From: Avena insularis
Taxonomy: Eukaryota > Streptophyta > Magnoliopsida > Poales > Poaceae
Direction of reading: 5' to 3'
Length of the DNA stretch: 64,000 bases
NCBI GenBank assembly: GCA_023614405.1
Contig: JAJUPC010000224.1
Span: 124,001-188,000 of the forward strand
Below, in pieces: positions 24,100 through 34,160 of the stretch. The notes under the pieces were generated by a model. That model saw only the letters and a list, made by a program, of their open reading frames with translations, was not told the DNA's origin and searched no databases. The position numbers were made by a program, and so were the translations under genes. Position 1 is the first letter of the stretch, and every line of letters begins with the position of its first letter.

Positions 24100-25089
24100 T
24101 GATGGAGGGGTTAACCTCTTGGGTGGCCCGATCTTCACGGATCTCGTGGTCAAATCGATGGGAAAGTGAGGGGAAAGGGAGAAGGTTGCGGAAGCGAACA
24201 CACACCTCGCGAAGAACACGATGAACACACGCAAAACTCACACGATACAAGGCCGATTGCTCCCGAACGGTGGCCACCGGTCCGATAGAATCCTCGCAAG
24301 GAAAGATCGGTCAACGTGCTCCCTCAAATCCACATCGGAGAGGGAAGAACACCTTGGGGAGGGTCTTGACAACTTGGAGACGAGACATTGAACTCCAAGG
24401 CCTTGTTCAACGATGGATGCGTGATGCAAAGTCCAATCGAGGTTGGTGACGATAGTCGGTCCCCTTGGTAAAGGGGATGAGGCAAAACTAGAGATTCCAC
24501 AATGGGGGTTGTCTTTGGTGTATCATCTATGCCTAAGGGATACATGAAGGGGTGGGGGCTCTATTTATAGGCCAGCCACATAAACAGGGGTAGTTTGGGG
24601 ATAAAACTAGGGTTTGGACGAGATAGAGGGGTACATGGGCCAAAGGCCCAGCTGGCGGCGTGCAGGCCCATCGTGCAGGCCAGAGACTCCGGTCTAGGCC
24701 GAAGACTCCGGTGTCGTCTCCGGAGTGGCGTTCTGACTGTCCTCGGGCGGTTGCCGGGGTCCGTCCGGAGGTAGGTCCGGAGACTCCGGTGTAGCAGGAC
24801 CAGAGACTCCGGTGTAGCAGGACCGGAGACTCCGGTGGTTCCGCCGTGGCTTCTTCCGTCTCCTCTTCCAAGCCTCCGTCTTGTCGGGCTTGATGTCCCG
24901 GGCTTCCTCCCTTGCCTCCATGTCGGTGTGAACCTATCATGCATATGTGACGGAGTATGAAGTAGCATACCATTCAATAGGGTAGGAAGTGGGCTCGCAT
25001 AGAGGAACGGGTTCACCTTTGGAGTCCATGACGACTTGGCGTAAGTTGGAGACCATGATGTGGTAACGACCGTGGGTCGGGCTACATCA
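24100..25089 (-). repeat. D2 3' LTR
   Basis: 990 bp. Contains CCGGAGACTCCGG-type dyads at about 24680-24835. The minus-strand ORF enters it from the internal region and continues to 24561, so about 175 residues of the ORF are LTR-encoded. Confidence 0.95.
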
Positions 25090-28000
25090 GCCCCCCCCCC
25101 TTCAAAAAGAGTCGTCCTCGACTCTCCATGTTCATCACGAACTAGAAGAGGTCGAATGACATCCTTGATCCTGGGGTTCACCATATATTCGTCCTCGGGA
25201 AGATTGACTTGACAACACTTCAATGTTCCTTCACCTTCCTTGAAGCCTACAAAGCTCACAACAAAAGCAAAGCAACACTCAAAGCGTAGCCAATTCATGA
25301 AGATTATTGCATGAGTCCTCAAGTAGAAGGAAGTCACCTTATCTTGTAGCGATAGCTCGATGAAGGGTAGACATAGGTAACTCTCTTCGGTTCTTCTTGT
25401 CAACATATAGTCCATAGAGGTTGACGTGTATGCATTTGTGCCTTCACACAACAAAGACCAAGCAAAATATTTTCGTGCGTGATAGAGGAGCATGTCAAAT
25501 GTGGCATGTCCATTCTTGTTCACAACACTATTAGCACAATACAATGATAGCAAATGGAATGCATATGCAAGGTCAAAGTGCATGGAAATCGTTTGAACAT
25601 CATCCAAAAGTGGAAACTCAAAAACTCCATATAATGTCTTAGTGTGGCACTCAAAGCAATCGAATAGAAATTTGATCAACATCTTTGATGCAAAGTTAGG
25701 AGAATTTGGCAAAGACACAAAAGGAAGAATATCCAAAACATCATCATTATGTGTGTCAACCAACCATTGGAAAGAGAAATTGTTCGACATGTTGGATGTC
25801 ACACACAAATCATCGATAGCAAATATCATGGGAATATGAGTATCCCAAGCGGAAGCAAAAACGACATGTTTGCAAACAAAACAAAGGAAAGAGCAAGTGG
25901 TCCTTATGTTTGTTGCAACAACAAGACGAGATTCTTGGAAGCTCTCATGACAATACATGCTCTTAATGGAATTGTGGTTGCAAACAAAACATCGGAAAGA
26001 GAGAATGTTCAACATTTTTGTTGCATCACACAAAGCATCATTATCCAAAATCGAAGAAACATGAATGTCACAAGGTGAGATAATACCATTAACATGCTTG
26101 CAATCAAACCATAGGAAAGAGCAATTTGCCAACATGAAAGATGCAAAGTATGCAAAAGGTATCAGAGCTGGGTTCGATCTTGAACTCACTTGTGGGATGC
26201 TCTCAAGAGCTCTTTTTGTCAACTCGTGCTCAACCGAGGTTGACATGATAGTGCGGGTACCTACACACATCATACACAAAAGGAAGAACGTGTGTGCATG
26301 GTAGAGATACACATCATCCATCATGACGTATCTCTTCTCGTGCACATCACCATTAATGTCAATCAAGTATGAAATAGGTGCATGGTGAGTATGCAAGTGG
26401 GGAACATGCTTATCATGGCAATCATCAAAATCTCCAAAAATTGAGAAAGCTATGGGGGCCATCTCATTATAACGCATATGATCAATGTTGTAGCAAGCAA
26501 AACAAGTGAAATAGCAAGCATTCATCTTATTGCAAGCAGCGGGAGAAATTGAATGACTAGCATGACAAAGCAAGTCGGAAGCAATTGGAGGATACACACA
26601 AGATGTATAGCATGACATGTTTATGGAAATGGTATCGCAATCAAACAATTCCACATGAGCAATATTATGCAAATGCAAAGCATCACATGGGAATATGAAT
26701 GAAGCATATGTAATGTCACAAGTATCATCCATAGCATGCATATCCTCACAATTCATCATGTCCACTAGTGGGATCATGGCATCATCAACACCCTTATTGT
26801 TACCTTGGTCATACCTCTCATATGAAGTGGGTGTTGTGGAAGTAGTGGCCTCCTTGTGGACGACTTCATTTTCTTGATGTAGCCATGGCATAGCATCATC
26901 TTCGTGCACCATGTACATCTTCTCCAGTTGAGGCATCATTGCTTCATGGCTTGGCGCGTCTTCATCCATGGAACCTAGCACAACATAAGAGAACACACTA
27001 GAGGTAGAGGGTAAGTTGTTAGAAATTGAAATGGTCTCACTTGACCTATCAACTACCACTCTCAACTCACTCGGTGTATCACTCATGCCCTCAAAGTGGA
27101 AGCACTCAATCTCACATAAGGTGGAGTCACTCATCTCACTCTTGTTCTCACTCAAGTGGGCTAAGTGGCTCTCATACTCACATGGGATGGGTACCACATC
27201 ATCACTCAAGCATATGGGGATAGGCTCGGTTTCCTCAACTCCAAGCGCCTCCTTTGGTGAAGGGAAAATCCCATGCTCACCATTCTTGACCTTGTCGCCT
27301 TCAAGGTTGGATGCCATAAGATGGGCATCATTGCTCTCCTCCATGGTCGAAGGGAAAATCCCATGCTCGATAGTCTTATGGCCATCTTGTAGTAGTGGTG
27401 GAGGTAGGCTCATGCTATCCAACTTGGCGAAGTAGAGGTCTACATTTTCCTCATTGGCGAGGTCGTGGAAGTCAAGCGTAGGCGTTGAAGCTTGATGGCG
27501 TGGAGGAAGGCTTGCTCTTGGTGCCATTGTGGTGGTGGCACGAGTAGTTGAAGGTGCCCTATGATGGTGTCGACGGAGGTCATTGGCGTGCCTTGCCGAT
27601 GGTTGATGTTGGTGAAGTACTTGGTCATCCACATGACGCTCGCGACGATGATCATTTGCCTTGGCACTCTTCTTGTGCTTGTGGTGCCTTCTTGAGCTTG
27701 CTTGAGCATTATGGTTGGTGCTCATCAAGAATTCTTCGTCTTGGTGGCGAAGATGCCTTTGACGATGTCTTGTATCCTCTTTATGGTGGCGATGCTCATG
27801 AGAGGATGTTTGTCGATGAAGATTCTTGTTTCTTGGCGCCTCTTGATGTATATGATGTTTGGACGCCCCTCTTGTTTGGATAGGAGTTGGAGCTTGGCGC
27901 CTTGGAGGTGATGTAGCTTGGCGCCTTGGAGATGGTGGAGCTTGACGCCATCTAGGTGGTGGCGCTTGTCGCCTTGGAGGTGGATCATCGAAGTAGGTGG

Positions 28001-28493
28001 TGCCCTTTGGTGTGGCACGCTTGACCTTGAAGGTCATGGAATCTTGATGATGCGCCTCCGCTTGCTTGGCGTAGTAGGCTTCCATCTCCACGTGGTGGAG
28101 GAATTCTTCATGGCTCGTGGAGGAGCCATCAAACTCGATGAAGTTCTCCGTGTCCTCCATGCTCGGCGAGGCATCGTCGATGTCGTACTCGAAGTCATCC
28201 ATGCTTGGGGAGTAATTGTTGGTGTAGTACTCCATATCACCCAAGCATGTGGAGCCATTGTCGGTGTAGTGCTCCATATTCTCCATGCATGAGGAGCCAT
28301 TGTCGACGTAGAGCTCCATGTCTTCCATGCATGTGGAGTCGTCGTAGGTGTAGTGCTCCGGGTCCTCAAAGCATGCGGAGCCATTGTCGGTGTTGTGCTC
28401 CGTCATGTCCTCTATACTTGTGGAGTCATAGTCATGGTGGCTCATCATGGATTCTTCATAGATATCATCCTCGGTTCCGTAGTCCCTAGACAT
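24561..28493 (-). CDS. D2 long ORF, 1310 codons, unknown function
   Basis: Start chosen at ATG 28493 (MSRDYGTEDD) because GCATCATG matches the context of the family B gag start; five codons upstream are also open. Layout: acidic region with about seven 14-residue repeats of the form S-x-C-M-E-D-M-E-x-Y-x-D-N-G (residues ~24-123); Pro/Arg-rich repeats (PPSPRRQ type, ~165-215); a His/Arg/Lys-rich stretch (~225-310); an acidic middle; then a Cys/Phe-rich region with about five ~37-residue units around CFVCxH (residues ~786-948). The tail ESRTTLFEGGGADVARPT crosses the polypurine tract into the LTR and is similar to the corresponding B sequence. No catalytic, Gag, zinc-knuckle, RT or integrase motif was found, no signal peptide was obvious, and I do not recognise a known protein. 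The basic centre could bind nucleic acid (inference). Confidence 0.75.
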   Translation of the reverse strand: MSRDYGTEDDIYEESMMSHHDYDSTSIEDMTEHNTDNGSACFEDPEHYTYDDSTCMEDMELYVDNGSSCMENMEHYTDNGSTCLGDMEYYTNNYSPSMDDFEYDIDDASPSMEDTENFIEFDGSSTSHEEFLHHVEMEAYYAKQAEAHHQDSMTFKVKRATPKGTTYFDDPPPRRQAPPPRWRQAPPSPRRQATSPPRRQAPTPIQTRGASKHHIHQEAPRNKNLHRQTSSHEHRHHKEDTRHRQRHLRHQDEEFLMSTNHNAQASSRRHHKHKKSAKANDHRRERHVDDQVLHQHQPSARHANDLRRHHHRAPSTTRATTTMAPRASLPPRHQASTPTLDFHDLANEENVDLYFAKLDSMSLPPPLLQDGHKTIEHGIFPSTMEESNDAHLMASNLEGDKVKNGEHGIFPSPKEALGVEETEPIPICLSDDVVPIPCEYESHLAHLSENKSEMSDSTLCEIECFHFEGMSDTPSELRVVVDRSSETISISNNLPSTSSVFSYVVLGSMDEDAPSHEAMMPQLEKMYMVHEDDAMPWLHQENEVVHKEATTSTTPTSYERYDQGNNKGVDDAMIPLVDMMNCEDMHAMDDTCDITYASFIFPCDALHLHNIAHVELFDCDTISINMSCYTSCVYPPIASDLLCHASHSISPAACNKMNACYFTCFACYNIDHMRYNEMAPIAFSIFGDFDDCHDKHVPHLHTHHAPISYLIDINGDVHEKRYVMMDDVYLYHAHTFFLLCMMCVGTRTIMSTSVEHELTKRALESIPQVSSRSNPALIPFAYFASFMLANCSFLWFDCKHVNGIISPCDIHVSSILDNDALCDATKMLNILSFRCFVCNHNSIKSMYCHESFQESRLVVATNIRTTCSFLCFVCKHVVFASAWDTHIPMIFAIDDLCVTSNMSNNFSFQWLVDTHNDDVLDILPFVSLPNSPNFASKMLIKFLFDCFECHTKTLYGVFEFPLLDDVQTISMHFDLAYAFHLLSLYCANSVVNKNGHATFDMLLYHARKYFAWSLLCEGTNAYTSTSMDYMLTRRTEESYLCLPFIELSLQDKVTSFYLRTHAIIFMNWLRFECCFAFVVSFVGFKEGEGTLKCCQVNLPEDEYMVNPRIKDVIRPLLVRDEHGESRTTLFEGGGADVARPTVVTTSWSPTYAKSSWTPKVNPFLYASPLPTLLNGMLLHTPSHMHDRFTPTWRQGRKPGTSSPTRRRLGRGDGRSHGGTTGVSGPATPESLVLLHRSLRTYLRTDPGNRPRTVRTPLRRRHRSLRPRPESLACTMGLHAASWAFGPCTPLSRPNPSFIPKLPLFMWLAYK
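25650..26136 (-). repeat. ~110-bp coding repeats with Cys/His motif in the D2 ORF
   Basis: Five units spaced about 103-113 bases encode variants of SFLWFDCKH, SFRCFVCNH, SFLCFVCKH, SFQWLVDTH and FLFDCFECH. A related unit (CYFTCFACYN) lies apart near 26505. The Cys-x2-(Cys)-x-His pattern is partly lost in the fourth unit. Confidence 0.7.
28125..28424 (-). repeat. 42-bp coding tandem repeats in the D2 ORF
   Basis: About seven units of 14 codons, each with (S/T)-x-C-M-E-D-M-E-like residues followed by Tyr and Asp-Asn-Gly. Equivalent arrays are present in D1 (about 18165-18465) and degraded in D4 (48770-49060). Confidence 0.8.
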
Positions 28494-29853
28494 GATGCAC
28501 AAGACCAAGCGGTGTATATGGAAGTGGTAGTGGGAGTTAGGGATACAACGTCAAACCTTACTTTACCTTGGAAGATCGTATTATGCAAGTGGCCACACTT
28601 GAGAGCAATAAACCAAGCAAAGTGAAGTTCACGTGGAACACCAAAACCAACTACTAACCAAAAAACACACACACACAAGGCCTATGGTGGATAGGTATGG
28701 AAAGTGGCATGTCAAGAACCAATCCGAAATCAAGATGTTGTATTGGCAAGTAAAGAACCACAATGATCACTAAGCAAACAAGTCAATCCACAAGATAGGA
28801 AATATATACAAGGAAACACACACGGTGGGATAAATAGGACTTGTGCGACGGAGAAAGTGAGCTAAGAACCAAATGATTACCTAGCAAAGACTATAAGCTC
28901 GTGTCACACAAGTACAAGGAGAGACGCTAGTTCGATTGCAATTAATTGGTGGGCTACAAGATATGCACAATAAGTACCACCTATATGATGTTCATCGAGC
29001 TTGCGCTTCCTATTCTATGAGGCACATGTATATTTCTTTTTTTTCTCTTTTCCTTTTTCTATTTTTTTTCTTTTCTCTTTTTCTTTTTCACTTGCCCTTG
29101 TGCCAACAACTATACAAGATAACTATATGAGATAGCGCTCACAACGGTTGCTCGGAATCTACACGGTATCAAATGTGCATAGCCCAAGCAATCATAAGAG
29201 GAACTAGTCTCAATAGGTGTTTGTTGCTCGCAAAGATAGTGGGGTTCACAAAGGAATGCAAGTGGGGAGAAGTCAAGGAATGTTATACCTTTCGTCGACG
29301 AGCTTCACCCTTTATTGTTAGCTTCCGCCTTGCTCACGGAATTTGGATGGAGTAGATAGCATGAACAACACAGATGATGATGTAGTGCTCCTTCTCCTCT
29401 TCGAAACGAGCTAAAGAACACCAAAATCCGAGTTGAAATGCAAAAGTTATGCTCAAAACCATGCTGCAGTTTTTACATCTCTGAGGAGGGGCGGAGACTC
29501 CGTGCAGGGGTCCGGAGACTCGATGGAGCTCAAAAAGTCCGGAGACTCGGTCTAGGCCGGAGACTCCGTCCGGTGATCCAGGCGTCAGAACTTGAGCGGG
29601 GACGCGATTTGGGCGAAAAACTCGAACAAACCTCAGTTGATGGGGAAAATCAAGGAATTAGGCCATGGGAGCGAGGAAGGTAGATCAACTAGTTTAGCAA
29701 GTAATCCATGGATCAAAACCTACCAAAACGCACTCAAATCACAGATCGATCCAAAACACGAATTGGGGCTGTTTTTGGTGAAGTTTTCGAATTTATGGGG
29801 AAAAGACCAAATCGATGAGAAATCCGTGGCAACCAAAAGCTGTTGATACCAGA
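28494..29853 (-). other. D2 leader and primer-binding site
   Basis: No long ORF. It contains the purine tract (minus strand, 29030-29092), degenerate GAG-type dyads (29480-29580) and primer site TGGTATCAACAGCTT on the minus strand (29837-29851). The leader resembles D1 closely over its full length. Confidence 0.85.
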
Positions 29854-30868
29854 TGATGGAGGGGTTAACCTCTTGGGTGGCCCGATCTTCACGGATCTCA
29901 TGGTCAAATCGATGGGAAAGCGAGGGGAAAGGGAGAAGGTAGCGGAAGCGAACACACACCTCGCGAAGAACACGATGAACACACGCAAAACTCACACGAT
30001 ACAAGGCCGATTGCTCCCGAACGGCGGCCACCGGTCCGATAGAATCCTCGCAAGGAAAGATCGGTCAACGTGCTCCCTCAAATCCACATCGGAGAGGGAA
30101 GAACACCTTGGGGAGGGTCTTGACAACTTGGAGACGAGACATTGAACTCCAAGGCCTTGTTCAACGATGGATGCGTGATGCAAAGTCCAATCGAGGTTGG
30201 TGACGATAGTCGGTCCCCTTGGTAAAGGGGATGAGGCAAAACTAGAGATTCCACAATGGGGGTTGTCTTTAGTCTATCATCTATGCCTAAGGGATACATG
30301 AAGGGGTGGGGGCTCTATTTATAGGCCAGCCACATAAACAGGGGTAGTTTGGGGATAAAACTAGGGTTTGGACGAGATAGAGGGGTACATGGGCCGAAGG
30401 CCCAGCTGGCGGCGCGCAGGCCCATCGTGCAGGCCGGAGACTCCGGTGTGGGGTCCGGAGACTCCGGTCTAGGCCGGAGACTCCGGTGTCGTCTCCGGAG
30501 TGGCGTTCTGACTGTCCTCGGGCGGTTGCTGGGGTCGGTCCGGAGGTAGGTCCGGAGACTCCGGTGTAGCAGGACCGGAGACTCCGGTGTAGCAGGACCG
30601 GAGACTCCGATGGTTCCGCCGTGGCTTCTTCCGTCTCCTCTTCCAAGCCTCCGTCTTGTCGGGCTTGATGTCCCGGGCTTCCTCCCTTGCCTCCGTACTT
30701 GTCGGTGTGAACCTATCATGCATATGTGACGGAGTATGAAGTAGCATACCATTCAATAGGGTAGGAAGTGGGCTCGCATAGAGGAACGGGTTCACCTTTG
30801 GAGTCCATGACGACTTGGCGTAAGTTGGAGACTATGATGTGGTAACGACCGTAGGTCGGGCTACATCA
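29854..30868 (-). repeat. D2 5' LTR
   Basis: 1015 bp. CCGGAGACTCCGG occurs at 30434-30446, 30455-30467 and 30474-30486, with two more exact copies in 30550-30595. TATA box (TATAAATAG, minus) at about 30315-30325. Confidence 0.95.
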
Positions 30869-31489
30869 TTGACCAGAGTCTCCGGCCTAGACCGGAGTCT
30901 CCAGACCCAACACCGGAGTCTCCGGCCTGCTCGATGCCAGGCATGTCAAGGCCTTTTGGGCCTGGCCCATGTAACCCCCAATTTCGCCCAAACTTTCAGT
31001 TTTATTCCAGAACTACCCCTGATTAAGTGGTTGGCCTATATAAAGCCCCACCCCTCATATGTAAACCCTAGACTTGGATAATAATAGATTGAGGACACCT
31101 CTTTGAGGATCTTTCATCTATTGGTCTCATGCTCCTACCAAGGGGCACCCTATTATCCACAACCTCTTGGATCTTGCCTAGTGCGTTCAAGTTGTACAAG
31201 GCCTTGGGTTCTCGGTTTCTCACCCCCCAAGACGTCAAGATCTCACCAAGCACCTCGTCCCCCGTTGTTGGCCGTGGAGAGCAAGCTTCGCCCAACACCG
31301 ATCCAAGGTATTATGTTGGACCGGTTGCCACCGGTGTGAGTTATCGGCGTGTATTGTGATTTGTGTAAGTGAGTTCATCGGGTTCTTAGTGTGCGTGTGT
31401 TCGTGGATTTTCTCCCCTCTCCCCCTTCCACCGCTTTCCCCTCGATTCCCGCGGAGATTCGTGAAAGATCGGGCCACCCCAAGGGGTTA
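30869..31489 (+). repeat. B3 3' LTR, second part
   Basis: Resumes after D2 with TTGAC, finishes the GAG-type dyad array (CCGGAGTCTCCGG near 30910), and carries a TATATAAA box (31037-31044). It stops at GGTTA, where B1 inserted. The last ten bases, CCCCATAACA, are at 39968-39977 after the duplicated GGTTA. Confidence 0.93.
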
Positions 31490-32473
31490 TGATGCAGCCC
31501 GTCCTACGGACGCACCTCCATCTACAACACCTAGTCCCCCAAGTGGACCAATGACTCGCGCCCGTGCCAAGCTCCTACAAGCCAAGGTTAACTCGCTCCT
31601 TTCCTCATGTGATTTTGGCCTACCTTTGGATGGCTTGCTACTTCATGCATCTACGTTGTGTATCCTCAGATATGAAGCAACACCTCCACACCAAGCCACC
31701 AAGGAAGCAGGACCAGGAGAAGAAGCCGCTGGAGCGCTGCACACCAGAGTCTCCGGTGTAGACCGGAGTCTCCGGTCTCCTACACCGGAGTCTCCGGACC
31801 TTCCTCCGGTCCAGACCGGAGACCGAAGCCCGGGACAGCCAGAAGCCCCCTCAGGAGACGGGTCCGGAGATTGACCGGAGTCTCCGGCCCAGACCAGAGT
31901 CTCCGGACCCCAGACCGGAGTCTCCGGACCGACCGTCGCCAGGCATGTTAAAGCCTTTTGGGCATGGCCCATGTAACCCCCAATTTCGCCCCAAACTTCC
32001 AGTTTTATTCCAGAACTACCCCTGTTTATGTGGTTGGCCTATATATAGCCCCACCCCTCATATGTAAACCCTAGACTTGGATAATGATAGATTAAGACAC
32101 CCCTTGAGGATCTTTTAATCTATTGGTCTCATGCTCCTACCAAGGAGCACCTATTGTCCACCCTCCTCTTGGATCTTGCCTAGTGCGTTCAAGTTGTACA
32201 AGGCCTTGGGTTCTCGGTTTCTCGCCCCCAAGTCGTCAAGATCTCACCAAGCACCTCGTCCCCCGTTGTTGGCGTGGAGAGAGAGCTTCGCCCAACACCG
32301 ATCCTAGAGATTATGTTGGACCGGTTGCCACCGGCGTGAGGGATCGGCGTGTATCGTGTTTTGTGTGCGTGTGTTCGTGGTTTTCATCCCCTTCCTCCCT
32401 CGACCACCGCTTTCCCCTCGTTTCTCGTGGAATTCGTGAAAGATCGGGCCACCCCAAGGGGTTCCCCATAACA
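31490..32473 (+). repeat. B1 5' LTR
   Basis: 984 bp, TGATGCAGCCCG...CCCCATAACA. Four exact CCGGAGTCTCCGG dyads plus half-sites lie at 31740-31930. The first ~190 bases contain an open frame MTRARAKLLQAKVNSLLSS (from 31551) related to the LTR-encoded tail of family A. Confidence 0.95.
32040..32048 (+). promoter_or_regulatory. B1 LTR TATA box
   Basis: CTATATATAG lies between a TGGTTGGC block and a CCCCACCCCTCAT block. The same arrangement is found in other B and D LTRs (31037, 30315, 20398, 62150), which supports it as the promoter core. Confidence 0.75.
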
Positions 32474-32476
32474 TCT

Positions 32477-32489
32477 TGGTATCAAGAGC
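32477..32489 (+). promoter_or_regulatory. B1 primer-binding site
   Basis: TGGTATCAAGAGC, a few bases after the LTR end. It matches the Met-tRNA type site with an extra A after TGGTATCA, as in B3 and B6. Confidence 0.85.
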
Positions 32490-33743
32490 AAGGTTGATCA
32501 CGAATTTCCCCCCAATTTTGCTTCTATCCATCATAAATTCGAAAATTTCCCCAAAAACAGCCCCAATTTGCCTTTGGATCGATCTGTCGTTTTGGAGTGT
32601 TATTTGTGGTTTTGATCCGACCAAATCTTGTCTAAGGTGTTGGTTCAGCTTTTGCCTGCGTTTCCCAGCCCAATTTTGGCCAAATTTTCGCGGATTTGAG
32701 GACTCTAGGCGTGGATTTCCGCTCAAGAACACGAGCAGACATCCCACACCGGAGTCTCCGGCCTGAGCACCGGAGTTTCCGGTCTACACCGGAGTCTCCG
32801 GCCCAAGACCGGAGTCTCCGGCCCTGGACGCCAGTTTTTGCCCATTTTTCCTCCTTTCTGCATTGGCTAATCTACCCTCTTGTTGTTTGTGTCCCGTGTG
32901 CGTGTCACCAACTAACAGATAGCTTCCGCAACATCGCCGCGCTCTTCGACACCACGGACCACAAACTCTTCCCCGCCCCATCGACACAAGATCATCACAA
33001 TCAAATAAGGTATAACTTGTGTCAACCCTTCTAGCCATATCTTCCTTTGTGTGTACCTATCCTATGAGAGCAACTCATTTTGTGTTTGTCTAAGCATTGT
33101 GCACTTGCCATTGGAAAGTGAGAGTGTGAGGGCAAATACAAAAGTTAACATAGTAGCATAGCAAGGGAGAAAAAGAAAAAGAATCAAAAAAAAGAGAGAA
33201 AAGAAAAATAGAAAGATATATAGTCTCCCAATACAAAGAGAGAATCAAGCTTGTAAGCAAAAGAGAGAGAGGAAGAAGCGCGCCAAGGCAAGTGTACAAA
33301 TCCGTTGCTTACCCTCTTTTGGCAAACGAGTTGTGGTCTGTCCTTGCGTTGGCACGACACCCGAGCGTAGTCTTCGTTAGGCCATTTCGTGCTCACTTTC
33401 ATAGTCGTGCTAACCCCATTTTTCTCCACGCGTGTGTGTAGTCGTAGGTTCTCGTCACATTTTTAGTTGACCATTCCCTTTTGACTTGCGTTTTGTTGGA
33501 TCTTCTCCACTTTTGACTATCCTTTGCGTTCGGTTGGTTCTTTGGCTTTCCCACAATCCTACCCATCCACCAAAAGCTTTTGACAGTTCTAGCTCCTTTG
33601 TGTGTGAGTTTCTTTACCATTTCACTTTGCACGCTGTTCGCTCCTTTTTGTGGCAATTGGTTTGATATAATCTCTAAGGTGAGGTAAAAGGCTAACTCTA
33701 CGCACCTTTACTCTCCATATACAACCCTTGTCGGCTTTGCATC
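32490..33743 (+). other. B1 untranslated leader
   Basis: No long ORF. Holds GAG-type dyads (CCGGAGTCTCCGG near 32752 and twice more up to 32825), a purine-rich tract (33165-33225) and a block before the gag start (CTTTGCATCATGG) shared with D leaders. Confidence 0.85.
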
Positions 33744-34160
33744 ATGGACAGGAATGGCGAGCTGTCCCAACCACCACCACCACCTCCGGAGGACGACAAT
33801 CCATACATGACAAGATGGGACCATTGGAAGGTCCGAGGAGAATTCAACTACCGTTGTGAAGCACTTGAGCGGCGCCAAGATGAACAATTTAGCGAAGCCC
33901 GAGCGGAGTTCAAGAACATCGACAACCGCTTCGAGGAAGTCCGAGGCCAAATGCATGCCATGCAACACAACCTTGGTCATCAAAATGAAGCTCTTGGTCG
34001 TGCCCTCGCCTCAACGGATGAGAAGCTTCAACGCCTCATTGATGGGTTAGCAAGGCCACGCCATGAGACTCAAGATCATCACGGCACTCCTCAAGTGAAT
34101 CAAGTGCTCCTCGCCGTCACGCTTCAAGGCACCGGGATGGACCCGTCCTTCAATCCATGA
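33744..34160 (+). pseudogene. B1 gag N-terminus, frameshifted
   Basis: ATG at 33744 (MDRNGELSQPPPPPPEDD) begins a Gag with a coiled-coil-like helical region (EALERRQDEQFSEARAEF ... LASTDEKLQRL). The first ~98 residues match B6. A 1-base deletion around 34055 shifts the frame, giving an unrelated tail and a stop at 34160, while the proper frame continues as the 34157-38488 ORF. B6 lacks this deletion, so it is a mutation and not a programmed frameshift. Confidence 0.88.

Larger units (their letters stand above)
24100..30868 (-). mobile_element. D2: non-autonomous LTR retrotransposon with intact long ORF (family D)
   Basis: 6769 bp with LTRs at 24100-25089 and 29854-30868 and exact duplication TTGAC (24095-24099, 30869-30873). 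Structure is the same as D1, but the internal ORF is fully open. It sits in the 3' LTR of B3. Dyad motifs in both LTRs and in the leader are of the GAG type, unlike D1, which has the TAG type throughout. Confidence 0.95.

Noticed and set aside
31740..31935. Regular short palindromic repeats resembling a CRISPR array
   Set aside because: Spacing is irregular, the 'spacers' are themselves related, and the repeats lie inside plant LTRs. They are reported as dyad arrays.
32477..32494. TGGTATCAAGAGC as part of a tRNA gene
   Set aside because: It is the complement of a tRNA 3' end next to an LTR; no cloverleaf surrounds it.
33744..34160. Programmed frameshift between B1 gag N-terminus and the main ORF
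   Set aside because: B6 has the extra base and stays in frame across the site, so the B1 shift is a 1-base deletion.
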